Origin: Catenulispora pinisilvae
GTDB taxonomy: Bacteria; Actinomycetota; Actinomycetes; Streptomycetales; Catenulisporaceae
Length of the DNA: 64,000 bases
Assembly (NCBI RefSeq): GCF_015356865.1
Contig: NZ_JAAFZA010000015.1
Coordinates: 1-64,000 of the forward strand
Direction: 5' to 3'
This document shows, one piece after another, positions 17,364-26,421 of the stretch. The first letter of the stretch is position 1. The number at the start of each line of letters is the position of its first letter. The notes under the pieces are model-generated. The model was not told the origin of the DNA and searched no databases. It saw only the letters and a program-made list of their open reading frames with translations. A program made the position numbers and the translations under genes.

Positions 17364-17957
17364 ATGACACCCACGTCAGTGGAGCGGGGCCAGGAGACCA
17401 GGGCACGGCTGATCGCCGCCGCCGGCCGACTCATCGTCGAGGAGGGGTGGGGTGCGGTGACCACGCGCAAACTGGCGGCCCGGGCGGGCGTGCGCCCCGG
17501 CCTGGTCCACTACCACTTCGGTTCGGTCACCGACCTGCTCATCGAGGCCTCGCTGGAGACCGTCGAGCGCGAGGTCGGGATCGTGATGGGCATGCTCGCC
17601 CAGGCCCCGGCCGGCCTGCCGGGCGTGGAGATGGCCGTGACGGGGATGGCGCAGTACTCGGCCGACCCCGCCTCGACCGTCCTGACCAGCGAGATGCTGC
17701 TCGCCGCCACCCGGAACGAGCGCCTGCGCACGGGGCTCGCCGCCTTGCAGGGCAAGTGGCTCCAGGCGGTGGCGCAGTGGCTCGGCGAGCACGGCCTGAC
17801 CGCGGACCCGGAGCCGACGGCGCTGGCCCTGGGCGCCCTGTTGGACGGCCTGGTCCTGCACCGCCTGGTCGACTCCGAGCTCGCGGTGCCGATCGACGGC
17901 CCGCTGCGCCGGCTGGTCGGCCTGCCCGAGGCGACGAACCGACCGGCCACCCCCTGA
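17364..17957 (+). CDS. TetR-family transcriptional regulator inside the prodiginine cluster
   Basis: The protein has 197 residues from ATG 17364, chosen because GGAG lies 9 bp upstream; GTG 17343 and ATG 17346 are in-frame alternatives that add up to seven residues. The N-terminal ~55 residues form the TetR helix-turn-helix (ARLIAAAGRLIVEEGW, TTRKLAARAGV, GLVHYHFGS). The C-terminal ligand domain is not assignable. It lies between redG and redX, a place with no regulator in the S. coelicolor red cluster, and is followed by a strong hairpin. Tandem operator-like repeats precede it. It may sense an intermediate or product and control itself, redX onward or the MMPL gene; the target is unknown. 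Confidence 0.88.
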   Translation: MTPTSVERGQETRARLIAAAGRLIVEEGWGAVTTRKLAARAGVRPGLVHYHFGSVTDLLIEASLETVEREVGIVMGMLAQAPAGLPGVEMAVTGMAQYSADPASTVLTSEMLLAATRNERLRTGLAALQGKWLQAVAQWLGEHGLTADPEPTALALGALLDGLVLHRLVDSELAVPIDGPLRRLVGLPEATNRPATP

Positions 17958-17959
17958 CC

Positions 17960-17989
17960 GACGGCCGGGGTTCCCCGTCCCCGGCCGTC
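17960..17989 (+). terminator. Rho-independent-type hairpin after the TetR gene
   Basis: An 11-bp perfect stem, GACGGCCGGGG (17960-17970) paired with CCCCGGCCGTC (17979-17989), has an 8-base loop and starts 2 bp after the TetR stop codon. There is no U tract, as is common in actinomycetes. It would separate the redN-to-TetR transcript from redX onward. Confidence 0.6.
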
Positions 17990-18026
17990 TGAGCCACTCA
18001 ACCGACCGCGAAGGAGCTGCTCCGCC

Positions 18027-20897
18027 ATGGATCTCCCCCCGAGCGAGCCCGTCGCGATCGTCGGGATGTCGGCGCTGTACCCTCGCGCTCGCGGCGTCGA
18101 GGCGTTCTGGGACCTGGTGACCGCCCCGCGGTTGCGGTGCGCCTGCACCGATCCTCCGGCCGGCGAGGACCCCGCGGGGCGCCCGGCTGTGCCGCACGGC
18201 CTGCTCGACATCGAGATCGATGTCGCCACCTTCAAGATCCCGCCGGCGCAGTCGGCCTCGATGACCCGGATGCAGAAGCTCATGCTTGAGGCTTCCCGTC
18301 AGGCGATGAGCGACGCGGGTCTGGCCGACCGGCCGGTCCGCGGCGAGCGCTTCGACGTGATCGTCGGCGTCTGTGGCGGACTGGATCGGCAGTATCTCAA
18401 TGCACTGAGGGTCGAGGCGCAGCGCCTGGCCCGGGATCTGCGCTCCGCCGGACAAGACGGTCGCGACCCGGACATCGACCCGGACATCGACCCGGACATC
18501 GACCCGGACATCGACCCGGACATCGACCCGGACATCGGGCCGGCCGCCGGTGTCGCGGCGGCGGAACTGCTGGAGCTGCTGGAGCCCCGCCTGGCCGGGT
18601 CGCCCCATGACCGGGTCGGTGAGATGGCGAGCACCATCCCCGCGCGGATCGCGAGCGTCTTCAAACTCCGCGGCCGGACCCTCGCCCTGGAGGCCGCGGA
18701 CGGTACCTCGCTCGTCGCGCTCGCCCACGCGGTCGGCAGTCTGCGCCGCGGCGACTCGGACACGGTGCTGGTGGTCGCCGGCCAGCTGCGGGAGAGCGGG
18801 CTGCTGGCCGGCGCCCTGGATGCCAAAGGCCTGACTTCGGCCTGCGGCCACCCCTTCGCGGGGCCGGGGGAGGGGTTCACCTTGGCCGAGGGTGTGAGCG
18901 CGGTGCTCCTCAAACGACTGTCCGACGTGGCCGAAGACGACCGGGTCCACGCGCTGATCCGCGGCTGCGCTCTGGGACAGGACCCGCGTCCGGGCACCTT
19001 CCGTTACTCGGTCTCGGTCGAACACCGCCGGGAGGTCGCCGAACTGGCCTACCGGGACGCGGACGTGCCCGCCGATTCCATCGGCCTGGTGGAGTGCTTC
19101 GGGTCCGGCTTCCGCGCTGAGACACAGGCCGAACTCACGGCACTGTCAGGCCTCTACACGGGCTCGCCGACCAAGGCGGTCCTCGGGAGCGTCCGCGACC
19201 GTCTCGGCCACACGTTCGCCAACGCGGGCCTGGCCAGTGTGATCAAGGCGGCTCTCGCGCTCCACCGCGGCACCCTGCCGCCTGTGTGGTCGCCCGCCGG
19301 CGCCCTGCCGGCTCCCGGCTCCGCGTTCCGGTTCCTGGCGAGCGCACAGCGCTGGGAACGGTCGGCCTCGCCGCGCCGGGCCGCCGTCAGCGGCGCGTCG
19401 CTGACCGGGATGCTGGCCCATTTCGTCCTAGAGGAACACCAGGCCGTCCCGGTCCCACCCGAACGTCGGCCGGTACGCCGGCCGGTGCGCGTCCGGGAGG
19501 GCGAACCGGTGGCGGTCATCAGCTGGGGTGCGCACTTCGCCGGTGCCAGCGGGCCCGCGGCCGTGTGGGACGTGTTCCGCTCGGGACGGGACCGCATAGG
19601 CCCGCTGCCGACCCGGATCCTGGACCGGGAGATCTACTTCGACCCCTCCGCGCTCAGCCTCATCCACACCTACACCGACCAGGGCTCGCCCGCCCCGGTC
19701 CCGGCCGTCCCGCCCCCGGGCCTGCCGATCACCCCGCGCCGGTGGACGGCGATGGACGCCGCGCAACGGGTGGCCCTGACCGTGGCGGCCCAGCTGTTCA
19801 CCGGCGGTGGTCCGCCACCGGACGCCCTGCACGGTCCGGGTCTGATCGCCATCGGCTCCTCGCTGAGCCTGGGCCGCGAACGAGCCCTCAACAGCGCCGC
19901 CGAGCTGGATCTGGCCGCCCGGGCGATCCCCGCCCTGGACGCGCTCGCCCACCTGGACGGCGAAGACCGCAGGGGACTGGCGGCCCGTACACGCCGCCGG
20001 TTCGGCGCCCCCGAGGACCCGGGCGCGCCGGGCGCGCTGGACGGCTGGCTGGCCAGCGGGACCGCCGCCGTGATCGCCGGCGAGTTCCGCCTCGCCGCGG
20101 TCCCGGTCGCGGTGGAAGCCGCCTGCGCGTCCTCGCTGGCCGCTCTGGACCTCGCGGTGGGCGCCCTGCGCAGCGGTACCGCCCGCTACGCGATCGCCGG
20201 CGGGGTGGAACTGGCCTGCAACGTACGGGATCTGATCTTGTGCTCATCGCTCGGCCTGCTCTCGCACAGCAAGATCACCCCCTTCGATGAGGCGGCCGAC
20301 GGCTTCTCGCCCGGCGACGGGTGCGCGCTGTTCCTGCTCAAGCGACACAGCGACGCCCTGGAGGACGGCGACCGCATCCTCGGCGTGATCCGCGGCGTGG
20401 GGGGATCCAACGACGCCCACTCCCTGATCGCGCCGGACCGCGGCGGCCAGGCGCGCGCCATGCGCCAGGCGTTCGGCGACGCCGGCTTCGGCCCCGACAC
20501 GGTCGACTACCTGGAGGCGCACGGCACCGGAACCCGGGTCGGCGACCGGGTCGAACTGTCGGCCGTCACCGACGTCTACGGCGGGGGCGAGCGCCGGCGC
20601 CCCCTCCAGGTCGGCTCGGCCAAGTCGTTCTTCGGCCACACCTTCGCCGCGGCCGGGGCCGCCGGCCTGCTGCGGGTGCTCCTCGCCCTCCAGGCCCGCA
20701 CCTTCCCGCCGAACGCCAACCTGCGCACCATCAGCCCCGAACTGGATCTCGACGCGATCCCCGCTTTCATCGACCGCCGGCCCGCCCCGTGGCCCGCCGG
20801 CGGGACCCGGCCGCGCCGGGCGGCCCTGAGCTCCTTCGGCACCGGCGGCATCAACTACCACGTCCTGATCGAAGAACACCCGGACGGAGTGTCATGA
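18027..20897 (+). CDS. redX: RedX/PigJ-like double ketosynthase (inactive KS-like plus active KS)
   Basis: This 956-residue protein contains two ketosynthase-fold domains. In the first (about 1-470) the nucleophile position reads [12 protein letters not shown], so cysteine is replaced by D225, and the first active-site histidine is also absent (ECFGSGF). It looks like a chain-length-factor type partner. The second (about 485-956) is complete: C700 in EAACASSL, histidine in EAHGTGT and in [11 protein letters not shown]. RedX and PigJ extend pyrrolyl-2-carboxyl thioester with malonyl on the tandem ACPs of RedN/PigH. The first domain carries a DPDI repeat at residues 147-170. ATG 18027 follows AAGGAG, and the stop overlaps redW (ATGA). 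Confidence 0.87.
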   Translation: MDLPPSEPVAIVGMSALYPRARGVEAFWDLVTAPRLRCACTDPPAGEDPAGRPAVPHGLLDIEIDVATFKIPPAQSASMTRMQKLMLEASRQAMSDAGLADRPVRGERFDVIVGVCGGLDRQYLNALRVEAQRLARDLRSAGQDGRDPDIDPDIDPDIDPDIDPDIDPDIGPAAGVAAAELLELLEPRLAGSPHDRVGEMASTIPARIASVFKLRGRTLALEAADGTSLVALAHAVGSLRRGDSDTVLVVAGQLRESGLLAGALDAKGLTSACGHPFAGPGEGFTLAEGVSAVLLKRLSDVAEDDRVHALIRGCALGQDPRPGTFRYSVSVEHRREVAELAYRDADVPADSIGLVECFGSGFRAETQAELTALSGLYTGSPTKAVLGSVRDRLGHTFANAGLASVIKAALALHRGTLPPVWSPAGALPAPGSAFRFLASAQRWERSASPRRAAVSGASLTGMLAHFVLEEHQAVPVPPERRPVRRPVRVREGEPVAVISWGAHFAGASGPAAVWDVFRSGRDRIGPLPTRILDREIYFDPSALSLIHTYTDQGSPAPVPAVPPPGLPITPRRWTAMDAAQRVALTVAAQLFTGGGPPPDALHGPGLIAIGSSLSLGRERALNSAAELDLAARAIPALDALAHLDGEDRRGLAARTRRRFGAPEDPGAPGALDGWLASGTAAVIAGEFRLAAVPVAVEAACASSLAALDLAVGALRSGTARYAIAGGVELACNVRDLILCSSLGLLSHSKITPFDEAADGFSPGDGCALFLLKRHSDALEDGDRILGVIRGVGGSNDAHSLIAPDRGGQARAMRQAFGDAGFGPDTVDYLEAHGTGTRVGDRVELSAVTDVYGGGERRRPLQVGSAKSFFGHTFAAAGAAGLLRVLLALQARTFPPNANLRTISPELDLDAIPAFIDRRPAPWPAGGTRPRRAALSSFGTGGINYHVLIEEHPDGVS
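18465..18536 (+). repeat. Six exact 12-bp tandem repeats within redX (DPDI x6)
   Basis: The unit GACCCGGACATC is repeated six times without a mismatch. It is in frame and encodes Asp-Pro-Asp-Ile six times inside the inactive ketosynthase-like domain. Exact DNA identity points to recent slippage or expansion. Confidence 0.97.
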
Positions 20898-22057
20898 AAC
20901 TCGACCTGGAGCCCGAGACGCACCAGATGCGCGACCTGGTCCGCGACTTCGCGCGCAGCAAGCTGACCGGCCCCGCCGATCCCCGTCCGGAGCAGTTCCG
21001 CGCACGCTGGCGCGCGGCCGCGGACCTGGGGCTCGCCGGCTGCTGCGCGCCGGTCGAACACGGTGGCAGCGGCATGGGAGCCGCGGAGACCGCTGGCGTG
21101 CTGGAGGCGCTCGGCGAAGGCACCGGCGACACCGGATTCGCGTTCTCCGTCGCAGCGCACTTGCTCGCCTGCGTCACCCCGCTGGTGCACTTCGGCAGCG
21201 ACGAGCAAAAGCAGCGCTGGCTGCCCGGGCTGTGCTCGGGGGAGTTGATAGCCGCCCACGCGGTGACCGAGCCGGAGGCGGGGTCCGACGCGATGCACCT
21301 GCGCACACGCGCCGAACGGGTCGGCGACCACTACCTGATCACCGGGGCCAAGGCCTTCATCACCAACGCGCCGGTCGCCGACGTCTTCATCGTCCAGGCG
21401 GCGACCGAACCCGGCGGCGGCGTCTTCGGCCTGACCACGTTCCTCGTCGAGGCGGGAACACCGGGCCTGGGCGTCGGCCGGCCTGAAAGCAAGGTGGGTC
21501 TGCACGGATCTCCCATGGCCGAGATCCACCTCGACGGCTGCGAAGTGCCCGTGGGCCAAGTCCTGGGCGTTCCCGGCGGGGGAGCGAGCGTCTTCACGGC
21601 CTCCATGCACTGGGAGCGGACCTGCTTGTTCGCGGTCTACCTGGGGGCGATGAAGCGCGTGATCGACTCGACGATCACCCATGTCCGACAGCGCGAACAG
21701 TTCGGCACGCCGATCGGTGCCTTCCAAGCCGTCAGCCATCGAGTCGTCGACATGCTCCTGCGATACGAGGGGGCGCGCCTGCTCCTTTACAAAGCCGCGC
21801 ACGACCTCGACCAGGGTGCCGTCGACGGTGTCTCCGCCGCGCTGGCGAAGATCGCCGTCAGCGAGGCGGCGGTCCAGGTCGGCCTCGACGCGATCCAGCT
21901 GCGCGGGGCGCAGGGCGTCATGCACGGCGAGGCCGAGCAGATGCTTCGGGACTGCCTGCCCGCCCGCATCTTCTCCGGCAGCAACGAGATCCAGCGCAAC
22001 AACGTCGCCCGCGCCTTACGCCTGGACCGCCTTGAACGTCCTGAACGCGGTGCCTGA
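20894..22057 (+). CDS. redW: RedW/PigA-like acyl-CoA-dehydrogenase-fold prolyl-carrier oxidase
   Basis: This 387-residue flavoprotein of the acyl-CoA dehydrogenase fold shows the usual motifs: [12 protein letters not shown] in the FAD/substrate region, [16 protein letters not shown], and the C-terminal [11 protein letters not shown]. In prodiginine pathways RedW and PigA oxidise prolyl bound to a carrier protein to pyrrolyl-2-carboxyl using FAD and oxygen. The ATG overlaps the redX stop. Codon 375 is TTA (22016-22018), the rare leucine codon read by the bldA tRNA in Streptomyces. Adjacency to redX and redY matches the S. coelicolor order. Confidence 0.9.
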   Translation: MKLDLEPETHQMRDLVRDFARSKLTGPADPRPEQFRARWRAAADLGLAGCCAPVEHGGSGMGAAETAGVLEALGEGTGDTGFAFSVAAHLLACVTPLVHFGSDEQKQRWLPGLCSGELIAAHAVTEPEAGSDAMHLRTRAERVGDHYLITGAKAFITNAPVADVFIVQAATEPGGGVFGLTTFLVEAGTPGLGVGRPESKVGLHGSPMAEIHLDGCEVPVGQVLGVPGGGASVFTASMHWERTCLFAVYLGAMKRVIDSTITHVRQREQFGTPIGAFQAVSHRVVDMLLRYEGARLLLYKAAHDLDQGAVDGVSAALAKIAVSEAAVQVGLDAIQLRGAQGVMHGEAEQMLRDCLPARIFSGSNEIQRNNVARALRLDRLERPERGA

Positions 22058-22127
22058 CCGGTCGGCGTCAGTCCCGTCAATGCCGAATCAGATCCACCCC
22101 CGAGTTCCGATCGACGATGGAGTCGCC

Positions 22128-22445
22128 ATGCACGTGATCGTTCATCCCATCCGGCTGCGCCCAGGAGTCAGCCCCGCCCGATTCGAGGCCTGGGTCCGCG
22201 AGACCGACTACGCGACCTGTCCTCAGCTGCCCAGCGTGAACGCCTTCACCGTGCACCGGGTCTCCGATGATCCGGATGCCAAGGTCCACTTCTTCGAGAT
22301 CATCTGGGCCGCCAGTCGTGCGGCGTTCGAGCGGGACATGCGGATCAGCGCGTTCCGCTCACTCAGCGCCGAGTTCTCCGCGCTGGCCTCGGTCGTGTCC
22401 GAGATCTCCGGGGATCCCATCGAGCCGGGCTACCTGGCCGCCTGA
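22128..22445 (+). CDS. redY: RedY-like dimeric alpha/beta-barrel protein
   Basis: This 105-residue protein begins MHVIVHPIRLRPGVSPARFE and has the size and beta-alpha-beta-beta pattern of the antibiotic-biosynthesis-monooxygenase/dimeric alpha-beta barrel superfamily. RedY is a small protein of this type encoded next to redW in S. coelicolor. Its precise role is not something I can state with certainty. ATG 22128 follows GGAG with 5-bp spacing; an earlier in-frame region from 22080 has no convincing start. It lies 70 bp after redW and 16 bp before the MMPL gene. Confidence 0.75.
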   Translation: MHVIVHPIRLRPGVSPARFEAWVRETDYATCPQLPSVNAFTVHRVSDDPDAKVHFFEIIWAASRAAFERDMRISAFRSLSAEFSALASVVSEISGDPIEPGYLAA

Positions 22446-22461
22446 AAGGACGAACCATCCG

Positions 22462-24660
22462 ATGACGACACAACGACCTCCCTCGTCAGAATCGCCCGCC
22501 GCATCGCCTGCCGCATCGCCCGCCGGAACGGCGCCGCCGCGGTCGGCGAGCAGCACCTTCCTCCCGTTCCGGCGCCGCCGGGTGCTCTATCTGGTGGTCG
22601 TGCTCTGGCTGATCGTCATCGGCACCACGGCCGGCTTCTCCAGCAAACTCTCCGGCGCTGAGAAGAACACGGTCGAGGAGTCCCTGCCCAGCAGCGCGGA
22701 GTCCACCCAGGTCTACAAGATCCAGTCGCTGTTCCAGAACCCGGACACGGTACCGGCCGTCATCGTCTACGAGCGCGCCGGCGGCCTGACGGCGCAGGAC
22801 CGGGCCAAGGCCACGGCCGACGCCAAGCAGTACGCCACCCTCACCGACCTCAGTGGCCAGGTCTTCGGTCCGCAGTTCTCCACAGACGGCCAGGCCGCCC
22901 AGACGGTGATCCCGCTCAACCTCGGCCAGAACTACCTCACCAAGGCCAAAGGCGCTGTGAGCGCGCTGCACGGCATCGCCGCGAACCAGGCGCCGCCCGG
23001 CCTCGCGATCCATGTCGCCGGACCCGCGGGGTACTCGGCCGACCTGAGTAAAGCGGTCGGCGGCATCGACGGCACCCTGCTGTACTCCACGCTCGTCGTC
23101 GTCATCGCCATCCTGCTGTTGACCTACCGCAGTCCCGTGCTGTGGCTGTTCCCCATCATCTGCGCGGGCATCGCGCTGACGGTGGCGCAGGGGATCATCT
23201 ACCTGCTGGCGGCCCATGCCGGACTCACGGTCAGCTCCGACGGCGCCGGCATCCTCACCATCCTCGTCTTCGGCGCCACCACCGACTACTCGCTCCTGCT
23301 GATCGCCCGCTACCGCGAAGAGCTGCGCAACCACGACAGCCGCGTCGAGGCCATGTCGGTCGCCCTGCGCCGGTCCGGGCCCGCGGTGATCGCCAGCGCG
23401 GCCACCGTCGCGATCAGCATGCTCTGCCTCAGCTTCGCCGACATGAACGCCACCAGGGGCCTCGGGCCGGTGTTCGCGGTCGGCATCGCGGTGGGCGCCT
23501 TGGTGATGCTCACCTTGTTCCCCCTGCTCATGGTCCTCTGCGGCCGGTGGATCTTCTGGCCCTCCGTTCCCCGCGTCGGCGACGGCGAGCACGCGAACGT
23601 GGGCCGTTGGGCCGCCGTCGGCGACCGGATCGCCCGCCGCCCACGCCTGGCCTGGATCGGCACCGCGCTGATCCTCGCCGTGGGGGCCATCGGCATCGGG
23701 CAACTGCATTCCGGCGGCCTGTCGGTCGCCCAGGAGTTCACGGCCACCCAGGACTCGGTGGTCGGCAACGCCGCCGTCGCCCGCCACTTCGACGCGGCGG
23801 TCGCCAGCCCGCTGGTGATCACCGCGCGCGCCGGGGGCGCGGACCAGGTGCACCAGGCACTGCAAACGGTGCCCGGGATCGCGCCGGGCAGCGTCACCGC
23901 GCCCGTGCTGAAGAACGGGTACGCCTACCAGGAGGCGACTCTCACCGGCGCGCCGGACAGCTCGGCGGCCTACGTCACCGTGCGAAACGCCCGCACCGCC
24001 GTGCACGCCGTCGCGGGCGCGGACGCCAAGGTGGGCGGGGACAGCGCCATGAACCTGGACGCCCGAAGCGCCAGCGAGCACGACCGCGAGCTGATCGCGC
24101 CCATCGTCCTGGCCGTGGTGCTCGCCATCTTGATCCTCCTGCTGCGCGCGTTGGTGAGCCCGTTGCTGCTGATCGGCACGGTCGTGCTGTCCTGCGCCAC
24201 CACCCTGGGCGTGAGCGCGCTGGTGTTCCGGCACGTCTTCCACTTCGGGGCCGAGGACAATTCATTCCCGCTCTACGTCTTCGTCTTCCTGATCGCATTG
24301 GGGATCGACTACAACATCTTCTTGATGACCCGGATCCGAGAAGAAGCCCACAATGTGGGAACACGTCCCGCCACGTTGCGTGGCCTGGCGTCCACCGGCG
24401 GTGTCATCACCTCCGCCGGCATCGTCCTCGCCGGCACCTTCGCCGTCCTGGGCACCCTGCCGTTGACCCAGTTCGCCGAGCTCGGGTTCGCGGTCGCCTT
24501 CGGCGTCCTCATCGACACCGTCATCGTCCGTTCGGTCATGGTGACCGCCCTGAACCTCGACATCGGCCGCCGTATCTGGTGGCCCAGCGCGCTGTGGCGT
24601 AAGCCGGATGCCACTGAGGCGACCCCGGTGCGCGATGCCGAAACCCCCGCGCGGTCCTGA
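22462..24660 (+). CDS. MMPL/RND-family membrane transporter, probable prodiginine export or self-protection
   Basis: The protein has 732 residues from ATG 22462; AAAGGA overlaps the redY stop. It has the MMPL layout: a transmembrane helix near residue 45, a large extracytoplasmic loop, a five-helix bundle with GATTDYSLLLIARYREEL, then a second loop and a second bundle with GIDYNIFLMTRIREE. The acidic-residue-plus-tyrosine motifs in both bundles are the proton-coupling signature. The N-terminus is rich in Ala-Ser-Pro (SPAASPAASPAG). MmpL proteins export lipophilic metabolites. Its place between redY and redZ suggests a link to the pigment, but no MMPL gene sits here in the S. coelicolor cluster and the substrate is inferred. 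Confidence 0.85.
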   Translation: MTTQRPPSSESPAASPAASPAGTAPPRSASSTFLPFRRRRVLYLVVVLWLIVIGTTAGFSSKLSGAEKNTVEESLPSSAESTQVYKIQSLFQNPDTVPAVIVYERAGGLTAQDRAKATADAKQYATLTDLSGQVFGPQFSTDGQAAQTVIPLNLGQNYLTKAKGAVSALHGIAANQAPPGLAIHVAGPAGYSADLSKAVGGIDGTLLYSTLVVVIAILLLTYRSPVLWLFPIICAGIALTVAQGIIYLLAAHAGLTVSSDGAGILTILVFGATTDYSLLLIARYREELRNHDSRVEAMSVALRRSGPAVIASAATVAISMLCLSFADMNATRGLGPVFAVGIAVGALVMLTLFPLLMVLCGRWIFWPSVPRVGDGEHANVGRWAAVGDRIARRPRLAWIGTALILAVGAIGIGQLHSGGLSVAQEFTATQDSVVGNAAVARHFDAAVASPLVITARAGGADQVHQALQTVPGIAPGSVTAPVLKNGYAYQEATLTGAPDSSAAYVTVRNARTAVHAVAGADAKVGGDSAMNLDARSASEHDRELIAPIVLAVVLAILILLLRALVSPLLLIGTVVLSCATTLGVSALVFRHVFHFGAEDNSFPLYVFVFLIALGIDYNIFLMTRIREEAHNVGTRPATLRGLASTGGVITSAGIVLAGTFAVLGTLPLTQFAELGFAVAFGVLIDTVIVRSVMVTALNLDIGRRIWWPSALWRKPDATEATPVRDAETPARS

Positions 24661-24680
24661 CCGTCGGCGGGACCGTACCG

Positions 24681-24717
24681 ACCGGCGACGGCAGTGCCGA
24701 ACTGCCGTCGTTCCGGT
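24681..24717 (+). terminator. Hairpin terminator after the MMPL gene
   Basis: A 10-bp perfect stem CGACGGCAGT (24686-24695) pairs with ACTGCCGTCG (24701-24710) over a 5-base loop. It is extended by ACCGG/CCGGT across a 2-base bulge. It lies 20 bp after the MMPL stop and probably ends the redX-MMPL transcript. Confidence 0.65.
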
Positions 24718-24803
24718 CGCGTGCCACTGAGATTGTCGATCCTGGTTTAAGGGCAGGATTTTCGCATAGCGTGACCACTCGGGTACATAATATGGGGGAT
24801 TTC

Positions 24804-24932
24804 ATGAACGTCGGATCTTGTCGCGTGTCGCAGGGGCCTGACGCGGCCCGTGTGCTGCCCCGCGCTGACGCGCACCGCCATGCTGACGCACACCGCCAAA
24901 CTGGCCGTCGTCATACCGGAGCACGGATATGA
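24804..24932 (+). CDS. Putative 42-residue leader ORF coupled to redZ
   Basis: ATG 24804 follows a purine-rich GGGGGA (24795-24800). The frame runs 42 codons and its TGA (24930-24932) overlaps the redZ ATG (ATGA). The upstream DNA is AT-rich (ACATAATATGG around 24785-24795), as expected for a promoter. The peptide is Arg/His-rich with an imperfect ADAHR-type duplication and resembles no family I know. The overlap suggests translational coupling or a regulatory leader. It could also be chance in non-coding DNA. Confidence 0.35.
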   Translation: MNVGSCRVSQGPDAARVLPRADAHRHADAHRQTGRRHTGARI

Positions 24933-25594
24933 AGCTCAGAGTCCTTCTATGCTGCGATGGATCGATGCTGTCCGGTTGTCTGCGGCTGCTTCTCACGCAG
25001 GCGGAAGACTTCACTGTGGTCGGCGAGGGCGCCGGTGACGTCATCCTGGACGCCGCCCGAGAACTGCGGCCCGACGTGACAATCGTCGTCTCCCCGGCCC
25101 TGACGATCAACGACGTCCACGAGCTCGGCGCCCTCGCCGAGGTCACCAAGGTGGTCCTGGCGGCCAAGGGGGAGAACGCCCACCGGGCCGTCGAGGCGAT
25201 GCGCCGAGGCGTGCATGCCATCTTGTCCCAAGACGGCTCGGCGGAAGACCTGCTTCAGGTTCTGCGCATGGTCGTGATCAGCGACATGATGATCATGCCG
25301 GCCGCTGCCGCACTCGAGCTTCGACGCGAGCCGGGGCACTGGCACTCCGACGCATCCCAGCACCTGGCCGCCAAGCTGAGCGCACGTCAAGCAGAGACCA
25401 TGCTCCTGCTCGCGCAAGGATGTTCAAACGTGCAGATCGCCGAGAAGCTGGCGGTGTCGGACGCGACGGTGCGCTCCCACGTCCACCAGCTCCTCGGCAG
25501 GCTCGGCGTGCGAACCCGCGCACAGGCCGTCGCGGTCGCCTACGAGACCGGGCTCATCACCTTGCTGGGCGAAGGCTCAGCAATGCATACGTGA
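24929..25594 (+). CDS. redZ: RedZ-like orphan response regulator with degenerate receiver
   Basis: This 221-residue NarL/FixJ-type protein has a receiver-fold domain (about 1-125) and a C-terminal LuxR helix-turn-helix (LSARQAETMLLLAQG, SNVQIAEKLAVSDATVRSHV). The acidic pocket is broken: CCDGS has only one aspartate, the phosphoacceptor position in PDVTIVVSP is V54, and the usual lysine near ILSQDG is absent. This matches RedZ, which works without phosphorylation and activates the SARP gene redD. GGAG lies 7 bp before ATG 24929. Unlike S. coelicolor redZ, it has no TTA codon. Its last 18 bases overlap the end of the convergent SARP gene. Confidence 0.87.
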   Translation: MKLRVLLCCDGSMLSGCLRLLLTQAEDFTVVGEGAGDVILDAARELRPDVTIVVSPALTINDVHELGALAEVTKVVLAAKGENAHRAVEAMRRGVHAILSQDGSAEDLLQVLRMVVISDMMIMPAAAALELRREPGHWHSDASQHLAAKLSARQAETMLLLAQGCSNVQIAEKLAVSDATVRSHVHQLLGRLGVRTRAQAVAVAYETGLITLLGEGSAMHT

Positions 25595-26410
25595 TCCCAC
25601 CGTGGCTGAGCGGGAAGCAGAGAGCTCCCGTTCGGTCCACACCACCGAGAGATCGTTCAAATCCGGTGCCTGTTCCAGGATCTGCGCCTGCCGGCGCAGG
25701 AGCCCGTCGCCGGGTCGCACACCCAGCTGGTCGTCAAGGTGGCGACGGGTGATGGCGTAGGCCTCCAGCGCCTCGCTCTGCCGGCCGGTCCGGTACAGAG
25801 CCAGCATCAGCAGTTCGCAGAAGCGCTCACGCAGCGGATAGCGGGCCGTCAGCTGCTGGAGTTGAGGAACCGTCTCCCGCTCGTGGCCCAAGGCGATCCT
25901 CGCCGTGATCAGGTCCTCCCACGCCACAAGCCGGCGCTCGTCCAGGAGCGCGGCGGCGCCCCGGCAGCGCATCCCATCGCCCGCGTCGAACAATGCCGAC
26001 CCTCGCCAGAGTTGCAGACTCGACTCCAGCAGTTCCGCGGCGCGTAAGGGATTCTTCGCCAGCTGAGCAGTTCCCTGCGCAGCAGTGTCGAGGAACCGGT
26101 TGCTGTCGATCCACCCCGCCGGCAGATCCAGCAGGTAACCCTTGGGTACGGCGCGAAGCAACGTCCCTACGGAAGCTCCCCCCGCTGTATCAAGGATCTT
26201 GCGCACCCGCGTCGCCGTCACTTGGAGGGCATTGTGCGTGTTGCGCATCGGCTGCCCCGCCCAGAGCTCCTCAGCGAGTTCGACACGTGCCACGGCGCGC
26301 CCGGGCTCCAACGCGAGCGTGGCGAGCAGAGCCCGCACCTTGCTCGCTTTTATCTCACGGTGAATTCCATCGTGCACAATTGATACTGGACCAAGAATAC
26401 TGATCTCCAT
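25577..26410 (-). CDS. redD: RedD-like SARP pathway-specific activator
   Basis: The protein has 277 residues from ATG 26410, chosen over an upstream in-frame ATG (26434) because GAGGGG precedes it and the SARP start MEISILGPV fits. Residues about 1-95 are the OmpR-type winged helix (SKVRALLATLAL, HNALQVTATRVRKIL, GYLLDLP), and about 100-245 the bacterial transcriptional activation domain. SARPs bind direct repeats in target promoters and switch on pathway operons; RedD does so for red genes. Codon 122 is TTA (26047 to 26045 on the minus strand), placing it under likely bldA control. It is convergent with redZ, overlapping by 18 bp. Confidence 0.9.
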   Translation of the reverse strand: MEISILGPVSIVHDGIHREIKASKVRALLATLALEPGRAVARVELAEELWAGQPMRNTHNALQVTATRVRKILDTAGGASVGTLLRAVPKGYLLDLPAGWIDSNRFLDTAAQGTAQLAKNPLRAAELLESSLQLWRGSALFDAGDGMRCRGAAALLDERRLVAWEDLITARIALGHERETVPQLQQLTARYPLRERFCELLMLALYRTGRQSEALEAYAITRRHLDDQLGVRPGDGLLRRQAQILEQAPDLNDLSVVWTERELSASRSATVGSRMHC

Positions 26411-26421
26411 GCTTCCCCTCG

